The notes under the pieces: model-generated
The model's database searches: none
What the model was told of the DNA's origin: nothing
The model's input: the letters and a program-made list of their open reading frames with translations, nothing else
Origin: an uncultured Clostridium sp.
Lineage (GTDB): Bacteria > Bacillota > Clostridia > Clostridiales > Clostridiaceae
Direction of reading: 5' to 3'
NCBI RefSeq assembly: GCF_947072515.1
Contig: NZ_CAMTIG010000003.1
Location: 1 to 64,000, forward strand
DNA: 64,000 nt
In this document: one piece after another, positions 18,557 to 28,643 of the stretch
Position numbering within the stretch: position 1 is the stretch's first letter
Layout of the letters: each line of letters begins with the position of its first letter
Position numbers and translations under genes: made by a program

Positions 18557-19357
18557 GTGTTAAAGGATATAACTATAGGACAATACATTCCAGGAGAAAG
18601 CTTTGTCCATAAATTAGATCCAAGAACTAAAATAATTATAGCAATATTATTTATAGCAATATTATTTATAATAAATAAGTTTGTTGGATATATTTTTATA
18701 GTAGCATTTTTAGCTGCAATTATAATAAACTCAAAAGTACCAGTTAAATTTATATTAAAGGGACTTAAACCAGTTGTATTTTTAGTAATTTTAACTTCAA
18801 TTTTAAATATATTTATGATAAGAGGAACTGAAAGTACTTTAATATTTCATTTTAAATTTATATATATTTATAAAGAAGGGTTAGATACTGCTGCTTTTAT
18901 GGCATTAAGATTAATATTCTTAGTTGCAGGCACATCATTATTAACGTTAACTACATCACCTATAGAGCTTACAGATGGAATGGAATACCTTTTAAGACCT
19001 ATTGGGAAAGAGTTATCACATGAATTAGCAATGATGATGACAATCGCGCTTAGATTCATTCCTACGCTAATTGATGAGACTGATAAGATAATGAAAGCTC
19101 AAAAGGCAAGAGGAGCAGATTTTGATAGTGGTGGATTAATTAAAAAAGCAAAAAGTTTAATTCCATTATTAATTCCACTTTTTATAAGTTCATTTAGAAG
19201 AGCAGATGAATTAGCTATGGCTATGGAAGCAAGATGTTATAGAGGTGGAAGTGGAAGAACAAGAATGAAAAAACTTGCATTTACAAGTAGAGATATAGTA
19301 GCAGCTATAATATTTTTAGTTTTATTTGCTATAAGTATTGGAGTGAGATTTATATAA
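18557..19357 (+). CDS. ecfT: ECF transporter transmembrane subunit T
   Basis: EcfT (266 residues) is the membrane scaffold joining the ATPases to the S-components. It has several hydrophobic segments in the first 130 residues. The cytoplasmic coupling helices carry the two conserved Ala-Arg motifs, [10 protein letters not shown] and [10 protein letters not shown]. It starts at GTG, eight bases after AAGGGAG. The TAA overlaps the truA ATG (TAATGA). Confidence 0.95.
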   Translation: MLKDITIGQYIPGESFVHKLDPRTKIIIAILFIAILFIINKFVGYIFIVAFLAAIIINSKVPVKFILKGLKPVVFLVILTSILNIFMIRGTESTLIFHFKFIYIYKEGLDTAAFMALRLIFLVAGTSLLTLTTSPIELTDGMEYLLRPIGKELSHELAMMMTIALRFIPTLIDETDKIMKAQKARGADFDSGGLIKKAKSLIPLLIPLFISSFRRADELAMAMEARCYRGGSGRTRMKKLAFTSRDIVAAIIFLVLFAISIGVRFI

Positions 19358-20091
19358 TGAGAAATATAAAGTTAACTATAGAATATGATGGAACTAATTA
19401 TGCAGGATGGCAAAAACAAAACAATGCAAAGACAATACAAGAAACTATTGAGAAAGCCTTAAGTAAAATACTTAAGGCTGAAATTTCGATTACAGGGAGT
19501 TCTAGAACAGATTCAGGAGTACATGCAAAAGGAATGGTAGCTAATTTTATTACAGATGCTAAAATACCTGCTGATAAGTTTAGAGAGGCTATAAATACTA
19601 AACTTCCAGATGATATTGCAATAATAAAATCAGAAGAGGTAGATTTAGAGTTTCATTCAAGATATTGTAGTAAAGGAAAAACATATTGCTATACAATTAT
19701 AAATAGATATGAAAAAGCTGCATTGTATAAAAATTATATGTATCAGATAAAAGATAAACTAGGTTTAGAAGCTATGGAAGAGTGTTGTAATCTATTTATA
19801 GGTAAACATGACTTTAGTGCTTTTAAGACGACAGGAAGCTCTGTAAAAACATCAGAGAGAACCATAAGTGACCTGCATATAGAAAAAACAGAGGAATTTA
19901 TAAAAATATATGTTACAGCAGATGGCTTTTTATATAATATGGTAAGAATAATAGTAGGAACATTAATAGAAGTAGGATTAGGAAAACGTTCATTAGCTAC
20001 TGTAGAAAAGGCTATAAAAGAAGGAAATAGGGGCGATGCTGGATATTGTGTTCCACCAAATGGCCTTATTTTAGAGAAAGTTTACTATTAA
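19357..20091 (+). CDS. truA: tRNA pseudouridine synthase A
   Basis: TruA (244 residues) makes pseudouridine at positions 38-40 of the tRNA anticodon arm. The catalytic aspartate is D52 in [11 protein letters not shown]. The C-terminal part includes the [19 protein letters not shown] motif of the family. It overlaps ecfT by one base. Placement between ecfT and rplM is the same as in many Clostridium and Bacillus genomes. Confidence 0.96.
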   Translation: MRNIKLTIEYDGTNYAGWQKQNNAKTIQETIEKALSKILKAEISITGSSRTDSGVHAKGMVANFITDAKIPADKFREAINTKLPDDIAIIKSEEVDLEFHSRYCSKGKTYCYTIINRYEKAALYKNYMYQIKDKLGLEAMEECCNLFIGKHDFSAFKTTGSSVKTSERTISDLHIEKTEEFIKIYVTADGFLYNMVRIIVGTLIEVGLGKRSLATVEKAIKEGNRGDAGYCVPPNGLILEKVYY

Positions 20092-20114
20092 TATAAAAAA
20101 AATATATAAATTTG

Positions 20115-20143
20115 TTGACACGCCCGTAAGCGTGTATTATAAT
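20115..20143 (+). promoter_or_regulatory. Consensus promoter of rplM-rpsI with internal dyad
   Basis: A perfect TTGACA (20115-20120) and a perfect TATAAT (20138-20143) are 17 bases apart. The spacer holds a GC-rich inverted repeat, ACACGC at 20118-20123 with GCGTGT at 20130-20135, overlapping the -35 box. This is a very strong promoter, and the dyad is a possible operator. Confidence 0.9.
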
Positions 20144-20162
20144 AATGTATGTTTGTTAGAAT

Positions 20163-20244
20163 ATTTATGTATTTGAGATCCATGAAACCTGGATCTTGAC
20201 ATAAATGCGGAACTTTATAAAAGTAAAGCACACAATGTAAGTTC
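20163..20244 (+). promoter_or_regulatory. L13-type ribosomal leader of rplM
   Basis: An 8-bp outer stem (20163-20170 with 20199-20206) and a 7-bp inner stem (20176-20182 with 20190-20196) form one long hairpin. A second stem, GAACTT at 20210-20215 with AAGTTC at 20239-20244, ends six bases before the ribosome binding site. Firmicutes are known to carry an L13 leader at this place; I match it by position and structure, not by alignment. Confidence 0.75.
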
Positions 20245-20259
20245 AGGGAGGGAAATAAG

Positions 20260-20694
20260 ATGAAATCATACATTGCAAAAGCACAAGATGTTCAAAAGAA
20301 CTGGTACGTTGTTGACGCTGCTGGTAAGCCACTAGGAAGAGTAGCTAGCCAAGTTGCTTCAATATTAAGAGGTAAACATAAACCAACATTTACACCAAAT
20401 GTTGACTGTGGAGATTTCGTTATCGTAATCAATGCAGAAAAAGTTGTTTTAACTGGTAAGAAGTTAGATCAAAAAATGTTAAGAAAGCACAGCTTATACG
20501 CTGGTGGATTAAAAGAAACTCCATACAGAGAAGCTTTAGCTAAAAAACCTGAATTCGTTTTTGAAGAAGCTGTAAGAAGAATGCTTCCAAGCGGAGTTTT
20601 AGGAAGAAAAATGTTAAAGAAATTAAATGTGTACAGAGGTGAAGAGCACGATCACGCAGCTCAAAAACCAGAAGTACTTGAATTAAAGTACTAA
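20260..20694 (+). CDS. rplM: 50S ribosomal protein L13
   Basis: L13 (144 residues) has the [19 protein letters not shown] core and the [19 protein letters not shown] helix. It is an early 50S assembly protein and the likely feedback regulator of its own leader. The start follows GGGAGGG. The gene has a separate strong promoter and forms a two-gene operon with rpsI. Confidence 0.98.
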   Translation: MKSYIAKAQDVQKNWYVVDAAGKPLGRVASQVASILRGKHKPTFTPNVDCGDFVIVINAEKVVLTGKKLDQKMLRKHSLYAGGLKETPYREALAKKPEFVFEEAVRRMLPSGVLGRKMLKKLNVYRGEEHDHAAQKPEVLELKY

Positions 20695-20723
20695 TTTAAG
20701 GAAGCTCGGGAGGAGGAGTAATA

Positions 20724-21116
20724 ATGGCAAAAGTTCAATACATGGGAACTGGTAGAAGAAAAAAATCAGTTGCAAGAGTAAGACTAGTACCTGGAAATGG
20801 GAAAGTTGTAATAAATAAAAGAGACAGTGAAAACTATTTTGGATTAGAAACTTTAAGAGTTATCGTTAACCAACCATTAGTTTTAACTGGAACTAAAGAA
20901 AAATTTGACGTATTAGTTAACGTTCACGGTGGTGGATTCACAGGTCAAGCTGGAGCTATCAGACACGGTGTTGCTAGAGCGTTAGTTAAATCAGACGAAG
21001 CTTTAAAATCAGAATTAAAAAAAGCAGGATTCTTAACTAGAGACCCAAGAATGGTTGAAAGAAAGAAATACGGCCTTAAAAAAGCAAGAAGAGCTCCACA
21101 ATTCTCAAAAAGATAA
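20724..21116 (+). CDS. rpsI: 30S ribosomal protein S9
   Basis: S9 (130 residues) starts [21 protein letters not shown]. It ends in the basic tail RRAPQFSKR, whose last lysine-arginine reaches the P-site tRNA anticodon. The ribosome binding site is GGAGGAG. It is the second gene of the rplM operon, and a terminator lies 19 bases after it. Confidence 0.98.
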   Translation: MAKVQYMGTGRRKKSVARVRLVPGNGKVVINKRDSENYFGLETLRVIVNQPLVLTGTKEKFDVLVNVHGGGFTGQAGAIRHGVARALVKSDEALKSELKKAGFLTRDPRMVERKKYGLKKARRAPQFSKR

Positions 21117-21135
21117 TTTGTTGGAACTTGTATGG

Positions 21136-21161
21136 AAAGAGCATTATATGCTCTTTTTTTT
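21136..21161 (+). terminator. Terminator of rplM-rpsI
   Basis: AAAGAGCAT at 21136-21144 pairs with ATGCTCTTT at 21148-21156, followed by a T run to 21161. Confidence 0.93.
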
Positions 21162-21321
21162 ATGCCGAAAATTAAGTATAAAAGTTTAATAAAGTAAAAA
21201 TTATGTAAAAGAGGGATTTTATATGGAAAAGTAAAAAAATGATTTAATAGTAGGAGTATAAGTTTTACTGCGTAAAATTTTAAGAATAATATAAAAGACT
21301 AAAAATTTTTTTAAGAAAGCT

Positions 21322-21335
21322 GGAAAACGTTATCA
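21322..21335 (+). promoter_or_regulatory. Candidate catabolite-responsive element (cre) for glgB
   Basis: GGAAAACGTTATCA fits the CcpA consensus TGWNANCGNTNWCA at all specified positions except the first. It lies about 74 bases upstream of the predicted start, a place more usual for activation than for repression. Confidence 0.6.
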
Positions 21336-21387
21336 AATTTAAAAAAATTGTATTATATATCATAATTATACATTATATTCAATTATT

Positions 21388-21396
21388 TGGTATAAT
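21388..21396 (+). promoter_or_regulatory. Extended -10 promoter of glgB
   Basis: TGG-TATAAT at 21388-21396 is an extended -10 box with a perfect hexamer. I see no good -35 box at the right distance, which fits an extended -10 or activated promoter. Confidence 0.55.
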
Positions 21397-21478
21397 GAAA
21401 CAAATTAGAGGTTTTGAAAAAGCTAAATTTTAGAATATTAAATAAATGTAAATTAATAGATATAGGAGTTGGTCAATA

Positions 21479-23356
21479 ATGTTTAGTGAGTATGATAAAT
21501 ATCTATTTCATGAAGGGAAACATTGTTATTGCTATGAATTCATGGGAGCTCATATGAAAATTGAGGATAAAAAAAAGGGTGTGAGATTTACAACTTGGGC
21601 GCCAAATGGAGAAGCGGTCTATGCTGTAGGAGATTTTTCAAATTGGGAAATAGAAGAAAAAAATAAATTGATAAAAGTAACAGAAAGTGGAATGTGGACA
21701 AGTTTTATTAGAGGAATTAATAAAGATGAGAAATATAAATTTGCTATAAAAACTCGAGATGAAAGAATTTTATTAAAATCAGATCCATTTGCTAGAAAAT
21801 CAGAATTAAGACCAGATACAGCATCCATCATAACTTCAAAAAGTAAGTTTAAATGGACAGATAAAAATTGGTGGAGACGTTGTAATACAGATCATTATAA
21901 AAAGCCTATGAATATATATGAAATGCATTTAGGATCATGGAAAACCAGAGAAGGAAAATTTTATAGTTATGAAGATTTAGCTAATGAACTACCAAAATAT
22001 TTATTAGAAATGGGATACACACATGTAGAGTTTATGCCATTAACAGAACATCCCTTAGATAAATCATGGGGATATCAAGGAACTGGTTTTTATTCACCAA
22101 CATCTAGATATGGAGATAGTGATGGATTAAAACATCTTATAAATGAACTTCATAAATTAAATATTGGAGTTATATTAGATTGGGTTCCAGGACATTTTTG
22201 TAGAGATGATCATGGATTAGCTTATTTTGATGGTGAAGCTGTATATGAATACGCAGAAGGATGGAAAGCGGAAAATAAAGGTTGGGGAACATTAAATTTT
22301 GATTTAGGAAGACCAGAAGTAAAGAGCTTTTTATACGGAAGTGCATTTTATTGGGTTAAAGAGTTCCATATTGATGGGTTTAGAGTGGATGCAGTAAGCA
22401 ATATGCTTTATTTAAGTTACGGAAGAAATGAAGGTGAATGGATTCGTAATGAAGATGGAACTGATATAAATGAATATGCAGTAGAATTTATTCAAGAGTT
22501 AAATATTTTATTAAATGAGAAATTTCCTAACATACTTTTAATAGCAGAGGAATCTACTACATGGGAAAAAGTTTCTTATCCAGTTAAAGACGGTGGATTA
22601 GGATTTAATTATAAATGGAATATGGGGTGGATGAATGATACTTTAGAATATGTTGAAATTGATCCTATATATAGAAAGTATGATCATAATAAGATGAATT
22701 TTTCTATGATGTATAACTATAATGAACATTTTATACTGCCATTATCCCATGATGAAGTTGTTCATGGAAAAAAATCTATTCTAGATAAAATGTGGGGAGA
22801 TTATTGGACTAAGTTTGCAGGATTTAGAACTTATATGACTTATATGATGGGTCATCCGGGAAAAAAATTATTGTTTATGGGTGCAGAGTTTGGACAATTT
22901 ATTGAATGGAGAGAATACGAAAATTTAAATTGGGAATTAATAAATGAGTTTGAAATGCATGAAAAAACACATAAATTTTTTAAGGATTTAAATAGATTTT
23001 ATAAAAAAAATAGAGCATTATGGGAAAAAGATTATGAAAATGATGGATTTAAATGGATAGATGCTGATAACAAGGAAAAAAGTATTTATAGTTTTATAAG
23101 AAAAGGTGGAAGAAAAACAGATACTTTGATTTTTATATGTAATTTTACACCTGTATATTATGAGAAATTTAAAATTGGGGTTCCGTTTAAAGGTGTATAT
23201 AGTCAGTTATTTAATTCAGATTTGGAGATTTATGGAGGAACAAATAAAGTATTAGAAGAAAAAATAAAAGCAAAAAAAGAAGAGGTTAATGATATGGAAT
23301 ATTCTATAGAAATAGCCGTCCCACCAATGGGAAGTATAGTATTGAAGATAAATTAG
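21479..23356 (+). CDS. glgB: 1,4-alpha-glucan branching enzyme
   Basis: This GH13 enzyme makes alpha-1,6 branches in glycogen. The 625 residues hold an N-terminal CBM48 domain (about 30-115, with FTTWAPNGEAVYAVGDFSNW), the catalytic barrel, and a C-terminal all-beta domain. Catalytic residues by motif are D304 (DGFRVDAV), E357 (IAEEST) and the aspartate of LSHDEVVHGK. It starts the operon glgB-glgA-glgP-glgC. The start follows TAGGAG. No extra N-terminal domain is present, as is usual in Firmicutes. Confidence 0.96.
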   Translation: MFSEYDKYLFHEGKHCYCYEFMGAHMKIEDKKKGVRFTTWAPNGEAVYAVGDFSNWEIEEKNKLIKVTESGMWTSFIRGINKDEKYKFAIKTRDERILLKSDPFARKSELRPDTASIITSKSKFKWTDKNWWRRCNTDHYKKPMNIYEMHLGSWKTREGKFYSYEDLANELPKYLLEMGYTHVEFMPLTEHPLDKSWGYQGTGFYSPTSRYGDSDGLKHLINELHKLNIGVILDWVPGHFCRDDHGLAYFDGEAVYEYAEGWKAENKGWGTLNFDLGRPEVKSFLYGSAFYWVKEFHIDGFRVDAVSNMLYLSYGRNEGEWIRNEDGTDINEYAVEFIQELNILLNEKFPNILLIAEESTTWEKVSYPVKDGGLGFNYKWNMGWMNDTLEYVEIDPIYRKYDHNKMNFSMMYNYNEHFILPLSHDEVVHGKKSILDKMWGDYWTKFAGFRTYMTYMMGHPGKKLLFMGAEFGQFIEWREYENLNWELINEFEMHEKTHKFFKDLNRFYKKNRALWEKDYENDGFKWIDADNKEKSIYSFIRKGGRKTDTLIFICNFTPVYYEKFKIGVPFKGVYSQLFNSDLEIYGGTNKVLEEKIKAKKEEVNDMEYSIEIAVPPMGSIVLKIN

Positions 23357-23367
23357 GAGGAGAGAGT

Positions 23368-24798
23368 ATGAGGATTTTATTTGCAGCAACAGAAGCACAT
23401 CCATTTATAAGAACAGGAGGACTAGGTGATGTAATAGGTGCTTTAAGTAAGGAATTAGCAAGTTATGGGGATGACGTAAGAGTAATTATTCCGAAGTATG
23501 AGAATATAAGGGAAGATTTAAAAAATAATATGAGGCATATTAAACATATTTTTGTAGATGTAGGATGGAGACATCAATATTGTGGAATAGAGGAATTAGA
23601 AGTTGATGGAGTACATTTTTATTTTATAGATAATGAATACTATTTTAAGAGAGATGGATTATATGGATATCCAGATGATGGTGAAAGATTTGCATTTTAT
23701 GATAGAGCAGTCTTAGAAGTATTAGGAGCTATAAATTGGTATCCAGAGGTAATTCATTGTAACGATTGGCAATGTGGAATGATACCTGTTTTATATAATC
23801 TTGAATATAAATATAAGTGGGAGTATCCAAGTATAAAGTTTGTATATTCAATTCATAATTTACTTTTCCAAGGAAATTTTGATAGGTCAGTACTAGGAGA
23901 ATTATTTAATTATGATCAAGAACAATATAATAATGGAATGTTAGAGTTTCATAATGGAGTAAGTTATATGAAAGGAGGAATAAATTATTCAGATAAAGTA
24001 TCTACAGTAAGTAATACTTATGCTGAAGAAATAAAAACTTCTGAATATGGGGAACAAATGGATGGATTACTAAGGATGAAGGGAGGAAATCTACGAGGTA
24101 TTTTAAATGGAATAGACTATGAAGAATATAATCCTTTAAGAGATAAATTTATTTATAAAACTTTTAATGAGGATTCTTTAAATAATAAAGAAGAAAATAA
24201 AATGCAATTACAAAGAGAGCTAAATTTAGAGGTAAATAAAGATATATCTGTAATATCAATGATAACTAGATTAACTTGGCAAAAAGGATTAGAACTAGTA
24301 AAAGAAAGCATGGATGAAATTTTAACTAGACGAGTACAGGTTGTTATTTTAGGAACAGGAGATAAGCAGTATGAGGACTATTTTAGAGAATTAGAATATA
24401 GATATCCAGATAAAGTGAGAACTAGAATTGCTTTTGATAACGGATTATCTCATAGAATATATGCAGGTTCAGATATATTTTTAATGCCATCTAAATTTGA
24501 GCCTTGTGGTCTAGGACAGTTAATAGCATTAAGATATGGAGCAATACCAGTAGTTAGAGAAACAGGGGGTCTTAAAGATACGATAACAGCTTATAACAAG
24601 TATGAGAAAACAGGAAATGGGTTTAGTTTTTATAATTTCTTATCTTGGGAACTTAAAAATTGTATTTTTGAAGCCTTAGAGATTTATGAAAATAGAGATG
24701 AATGGATAACTCTTGTAAGAAGAGCTATGCAAATTGATAATAGTTGGAAAAAATCAGCATTAGAATATAAAAAACTTTATGAGGAGCTTATATATTAA
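23368..24798 (+). CDS. glgA: Glycogen synthase (ADP-glucose)
   Basis: This GT5 enzyme elongates alpha-1,4-glucan from ADP-glucose. It is 476 residues, with the substrate loop RTGGLGDV at residues 15-22 (the family motif KTGGL, here with R in place of K) and the C-terminal FEPCGLGQL donor-binding motif. It is joined tightly to glgB (11 bases, AGGAGGAGAG). The Lys to Arg change is conservative and also occurs elsewhere in the family, so I expect an active enzyme. Confidence 0.96.
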   Translation: MRILFAATEAHPFIRTGGLGDVIGALSKELASYGDDVRVIIPKYENIREDLKNNMRHIKHIFVDVGWRHQYCGIEELEVDGVHFYFIDNEYYFKRDGLYGYPDDGERFAFYDRAVLEVLGAINWYPEVIHCNDWQCGMIPVLYNLEYKYKWEYPSIKFVYSIHNLLFQGNFDRSVLGELFNYDQEQYNNGMLEFHNGVSYMKGGINYSDKVSTVSNTYAEEIKTSEYGEQMDGLLRMKGGNLRGILNGIDYEEYNPLRDKFIYKTFNEDSLNNKEENKMQLQRELNLEVNKDISVISMITRLTWQKGLELVKESMDEILTRRVQVVILGTGDKQYEDYFRELEYRYPDKVRTRIAFDNGLSHRIYAGSDIFLMPSKFEPCGLGQLIALRYGAIPVVRETGGLKDTITAYNKYEKTGNGFSFYNFLSWELKNCIFEALEIYENRDEWITLVRRAMQIDNSWKKSALEYKKLYEELIY

Positions 24799-24875
24799 GA
24801 AATAAATGCATTTTGAATTTTGAAATTATATGAAGCAATAAAAGTGATTGAGATTAGAGTTTAGGAGGGGAAGCT

Positions 24876-27314
24876 ATGTTAAAACAAATGACAAAAGAAA
24901 AATTAAAAGAAGATTTTACTAAGAAATTTAGAGAAATGCACGGAATTAATTTAAAGGATGCAACTATTCAATATGAATATGAAACTTTAGGTACATTAAT
25001 AAAAGATTATATATCAGAAATGTGGATAGATACTAATTTTGATTATAAAGCTAAAGATGTAAAACAAGTTTATTATTTTTCAATGGAATTTCTTGTTGGA
25101 AAATTACTTGGGAATGTACTTTTAAATCTTGGAATTAGAGATATGTGTAAAGAGGCATTAGATGAAATTGATATTAATTTAGAAGACTTAGAAGAATTTG
25201 AACAAGACCAAGGACTTGGAAATGGTGGACTTGGAAGATTAGCATCTTGCTTCCTAGATTCTATGGCTTCATTAGATATACCAGGTCATGGATGTGGAAT
25301 AAGATATAAATATGGTTTTTTTGAACAAAAGATAATAAATAATGTACAAGTGGAAGCAACTGATTCTTGGCTTAAAGAAAGAAATGTATGGGAAATTAAG
25401 AAACAAAATAAAGCTGAAGTTGTTAAGTTTGGTGGAAAAGTAGAATCATATGATGAAAATGGAGTATTAAAGTTTAAACATGTAGATTATGAACCAATAT
25501 TAGCTGTTCCATATGATACTCCAGTTACTGGATATAAAAATGGAGTAGTAAATACACTAAGACTTTGGAGTGCAGAACCAGTAGAAGATGGATTTAATTT
25601 TTCTTCTATTAGCAGAGGAGATTTCTTAAAAGCAATGGAATATAAAAACTCTGTAGAGGCTATATCGAGTGTTCTATATCCTGATGATTCAGTATATGAA
25701 GGGAAGTTACTTAGACTTAAACAACAATACTTTTTTGTATCAGCAGGATTACAAAGTATAATAAGACATTTTAAAGAAACACATGATAGCTTAGAGTTAT
25801 TAGATGAAAAAGTAGCAATTCAAATGAATGATACACATCCTATATTAGCAGTTCCAGAACTTATGAGAATTCTTTTAGATGAAGAGGGAATTGGTTGGGA
25901 AGATGCATGGAGAATTACAACGCATACATTAGCATATACAAATCATACTATTTTAGCTGAAGCTTTAGAAAAATGGCCAATAGATATGTTTAAAGAGTTG
26001 TTACCAAGAATTTTTATGATTGTAAATGAAATAAATGAAAGATTTTGTGCAGAACTTTGGAACAAGTTCCCAGGACAATGGGATAAAATAAGAGGGATGG
26101 CTATAGTAGCTGATGGACAAGTTAAAATGGCCAATTTAGGAATTGTAGGTGGACATAGTGTAAATGGAGTAGCGAAACTTCATACTGAAATTCTTAAAAA
26201 GGATGTTATGAGAGATTTCTATTATATGTATCCAGAAAAATTTAATAATAAAACTAATGGAATAACTCATAGAAGGTGGCTTTTAAAAAGTAATCCAGAT
26301 TTAACAGCATTATTAAAAGAGTATATAGGAGATAGTTTTGTAAAGCATCCTATGGATTTAATTAAATTTAAAGATTTTGCTGAAGATAAAAAAATAATAA
26401 AAATGCTTCATGCAATAAAGAAAAAAAATAAGATTAGATTAGCTGAATATATAAAAGAAACAAAAAATATAGAAGTAGATGTAGATTCAATATTTGATGT
26501 ACAAGTAAAGAGAATACATGCGTATAAAAGACAATTATTAAATGCATTAAGAATAATGGATTTATATAATAGACTTTTAGAAAATCCAGATTTAAATATA
26601 GAAAATAGAACATTTATATTTGCAGGAAAAGCAGCACCAAGCTATTATTTAGCTAAAAATACTATTGAACTTATAAATGTATTAGGTGAAAAAATAAATA
26701 GTGATGAGAGAGTTAATAAAAAAATAAAAGTAGTATTCCTTGATAACTATAGAGTATCTTTAGCAGAGAAGATTATTCCAGCAGCTGATGTTAGTGAACA
26801 GATATCAACTACGACTAAGGAAGCATCAGGAACTTCTAATATGAAATTTATGATGAATGGAGCAATAACTATAGCAACATTAGATGGAGCAAATGTTGAA
26901 ATAAGAGATGAAGTTTCAGATGATAATATTGTAATCTTCGGATTAAAGGAACAAGAAGTTTTAAATTATTATAAAAATAGTGGATATATGGCTACAGATA
27001 TTATAAAAGATGATCCAAGACTTCAAAAAATTTTAAAACAATTAATAGATGGAACATATTCTAAAGATTTAAATAGATTTAGAGCAATATATGATCATTT
27101 AGTAACTTATAATGATGAGTTTTTTACATTAAGAGATTTTAATTCTTATTTAGAAGCACAAGAAAAAATAGATAAATTATATAGAGATAAAATAACATGG
27201 GGAAGAATGAGTGCTGTAAATATAGCACATTCAGGTATATTTTCATCGGATAGAACAATTCATGAATATGCTACAGGCATTTGGGGTTCTAATACAATGT
27301 ATAAAAATTTATAA
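24876..27314 (+). CDS. glgP: Glycogen phosphorylase
   Basis: This GT35 enzyme releases glucose-1-phosphate from glycogen chain ends. The 812-residue protein has the N-terminal YYFSMEFLVGKLLGN motif, GQGLGNGGLGRLA-like glycine loop, and the pyridoxal-phosphate lysine in the conserved EASGTSNMKFMMNGA segment. Having breakdown and synthesis genes on one message suggests cycling of the store rather than one-way build-up. The start follows AGGAGGGG. Confidence 0.96.
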   Translation: MLKQMTKEKLKEDFTKKFREMHGINLKDATIQYEYETLGTLIKDYISEMWIDTNFDYKAKDVKQVYYFSMEFLVGKLLGNVLLNLGIRDMCKEALDEIDINLEDLEEFEQDQGLGNGGLGRLASCFLDSMASLDIPGHGCGIRYKYGFFEQKIINNVQVEATDSWLKERNVWEIKKQNKAEVVKFGGKVESYDENGVLKFKHVDYEPILAVPYDTPVTGYKNGVVNTLRLWSAEPVEDGFNFSSISRGDFLKAMEYKNSVEAISSVLYPDDSVYEGKLLRLKQQYFFVSAGLQSIIRHFKETHDSLELLDEKVAIQMNDTHPILAVPELMRILLDEEGIGWEDAWRITTHTLAYTNHTILAEALEKWPIDMFKELLPRIFMIVNEINERFCAELWNKFPGQWDKIRGMAIVADGQVKMANLGIVGGHSVNGVAKLHTEILKKDVMRDFYYMYPEKFNNKTNGITHRRWLLKSNPDLTALLKEYIGDSFVKHPMDLIKFKDFAEDKKIIKMLHAIKKKNKIRLAEYIKETKNIEVDVDSIFDVQVKRIHAYKRQLLNALRIMDLYNRLLENPDLNIENRTFIFAGKAAPSYYLAKNTIELINVLGEKINSDERVNKKIKVVFLDNYRVSLAEKIIPAADVSEQISTTTKEASGTSNMKFMMNGAITIATLDGANVEIRDEVSDDNIVIFGLKEQEVLNYYKNSGYMATDIIKDDPRLQKILKQLIDGTYSKDLNRFRAIYDHLVTYNDEFFTLRDFNSYLEAQEKIDKLYRDKITWGRMSAVNIAHSGIFSSDRTIHEYATGIWGSNTMYKNL

Positions 27315-27354
27315 TCTGTAATTAGCTAATAACTAAAAAGAAATTAAATGTGGG

Positions 27355-27367
27355 AAGGGTGACCCTT
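27355..27367 (+). promoter_or_regulatory. glgC ribosome binding site inside a palindrome
   Basis: AAGGG-TGA-CCCTT lies directly before the ATG at 27368. The AAGGG that would pair with 16S rRNA can itself pair with CCCTT in the message. This short hairpin could weaken glgC translation. Confidence 0.55.
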
Positions 27368-28534
27368 ATGGAAAACGGTAAAAAAGAAATTATTGCTATG
27401 ATATTAGCAGGTGGACAAGGTACTAGATTAGGACATTTAACAGAAAGGTTAGCTAAACCAGCAGTTCCTTATGGTGGAAGATATAGACTTATTGATTTTC
27501 CTTTGAGTAATTGTGTTAATTCAGGAGTAGATACTGTAGGAGTAGTTACACAATATAAGCCAAAAGCTATATATAAACATATAGGAAATGGCGAGGCTTG
27601 GGATTTGAAAAAAGTAGATGAAACAGGAGTGAGTTTTTTACCACCGTATACGGAAGAAGATAAGGATAATTGTTATACGGGAACAGCAAATGCTATATAT
27701 CAAAATATGGAATATATAGATAAATATAATCCAGAGTATGTATTAATACTTTCAGGAGATCATATTTATAAAATGGATTATTCTAAAATGTTAGGTCATC
27801 ATAAAGAAATGAGAGCAGATGCAACTATTGCTGTATTAGAAGTTTCAATGAAGGAAGCAAGTAGATTTGGGATAATGAATACAGAAGAGGATACTACAAT
27901 TTCCTCATTTGAAGAAAAACCAAAAGAACCAAAAAGTAATAAAGCTTCTATGGGAATCTATATATTTAATTGGAAAACATTAAGAAAATATTTAATAGAA
28001 GATGAAAAAAAAGAAAGTTCAAGTCATGATTTTGGTAAAGAGATTATTCCTAATATGCTAAGGGATAATAAAAAAATGGTGGCATTTGAATTTGAGGGAT
28101 ATTGGAAGGATGTTGGAACAGTAGAAAGTCTTTGGGAAGCTAATATGGATTTATTAAATAATAAATGTCAGTTAAGTGTTAATGATAAATGGAAGATATC
28201 GTCTGCGAATGTATCAGATTATGAGAAGTGTCAAATCAGTAAAACTGCAATAATAAAAAATTGCATATTAGGAGATGAATGCGAAATTGAGGGATGTATA
28301 GATACAAGTATTTTATCTTCAAAAGTAAAGATAGGTGAAGGAGCTGTAGTAGAACATTCAGTTATACTAGGAAACACAGTTATTGAACCATATGCAATTA
28401 TAAGTAATGCAATTATTGGAGGCGACACAATAGTTAAAGAGGGATCAGTAATAGTAGAAAAAGATGCAATCTCAGTAGTAGGACCAAAAAGAATTGTAGA
28501 AAATGGGAAAATTTCTTTGAAATTAGATGCATAA
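27368..28534 (+). CDS. glgC: Glucose-1-phosphate adenylyltransferase
   Basis: It makes ADP-glucose, the committed step of bacterial glycogen synthesis. The protein has the nucleotide-binding start [20 protein letters not shown], the central IPDH-like [12 protein letters not shown], and a C-terminal left-handed beta-helix with hexapeptide repeats. I use ATG 27368 (388 residues) rather than the GTG at 27350, which lacks a ribosome binding site. Many Firmicutes pair GlgC with GlgD. No glgD lies in the window, and glgC is last rather than next to glgB. Confidence 0.95.
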   Translation: MENGKKEIIAMILAGGQGTRLGHLTERLAKPAVPYGGRYRLIDFPLSNCVNSGVDTVGVVTQYKPKAIYKHIGNGEAWDLKKVDETGVSFLPPYTEEDKDNCYTGTANAIYQNMEYIDKYNPEYVLILSGDHIYKMDYSKMLGHHKEMRADATIAVLEVSMKEASRFGIMNTEEDTTISSFEEKPKEPKSNKASMGIYIFNWKTLRKYLIEDEKKESSSHDFGKEIIPNMLRDNKKMVAFEFEGYWKDVGTVESLWEANMDLLNNKCQLSVNDKWKISSANVSDYEKCQISKTAIIKNCILGDECEIEGCIDTSILSSKVKIGEGAVVEHSVILGNTVIEPYAIISNAIIGGDTIVKEGSVIVEKDAISVVGPKRIVENGKISLKLDA

Positions 28535-28540
28535 AAGAAG

Positions 28541-28571
28541 AAAAAAGGTGCCTTTTTAAGGTGCCTTTTTT
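28541..28571 (+). terminator. Terminator of the glycogen operon
   Basis: The segment is a direct repeat of AAGGTGCCTTTTT, and because each copy is nearly palindromic the two copies fold into one long stem. The 14 pairs include two G-U wobbles, with a UUU loop and a T run. It begins seven bases after the glgC stop. Confidence 0.9.
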
Positions 28572-28643
28572 CTATGTAGTGGATAAAGTTTATGTAAGAT
28601 AAATTAAATAAACAGCATTATTTGGGAATAAAAGGAATATTAT

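Larger units (their letters stand above)
21162..21478. other. Spacer before the glycogen operon
   Basis: This AT-rich stretch has no supported gene. It holds a CcpA-type site at 21322-21335 and an extended -10 promoter at 21388-21396. The transcript leader from about 21402 to 21478 shows no clear fold. Confidence 0.6.
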
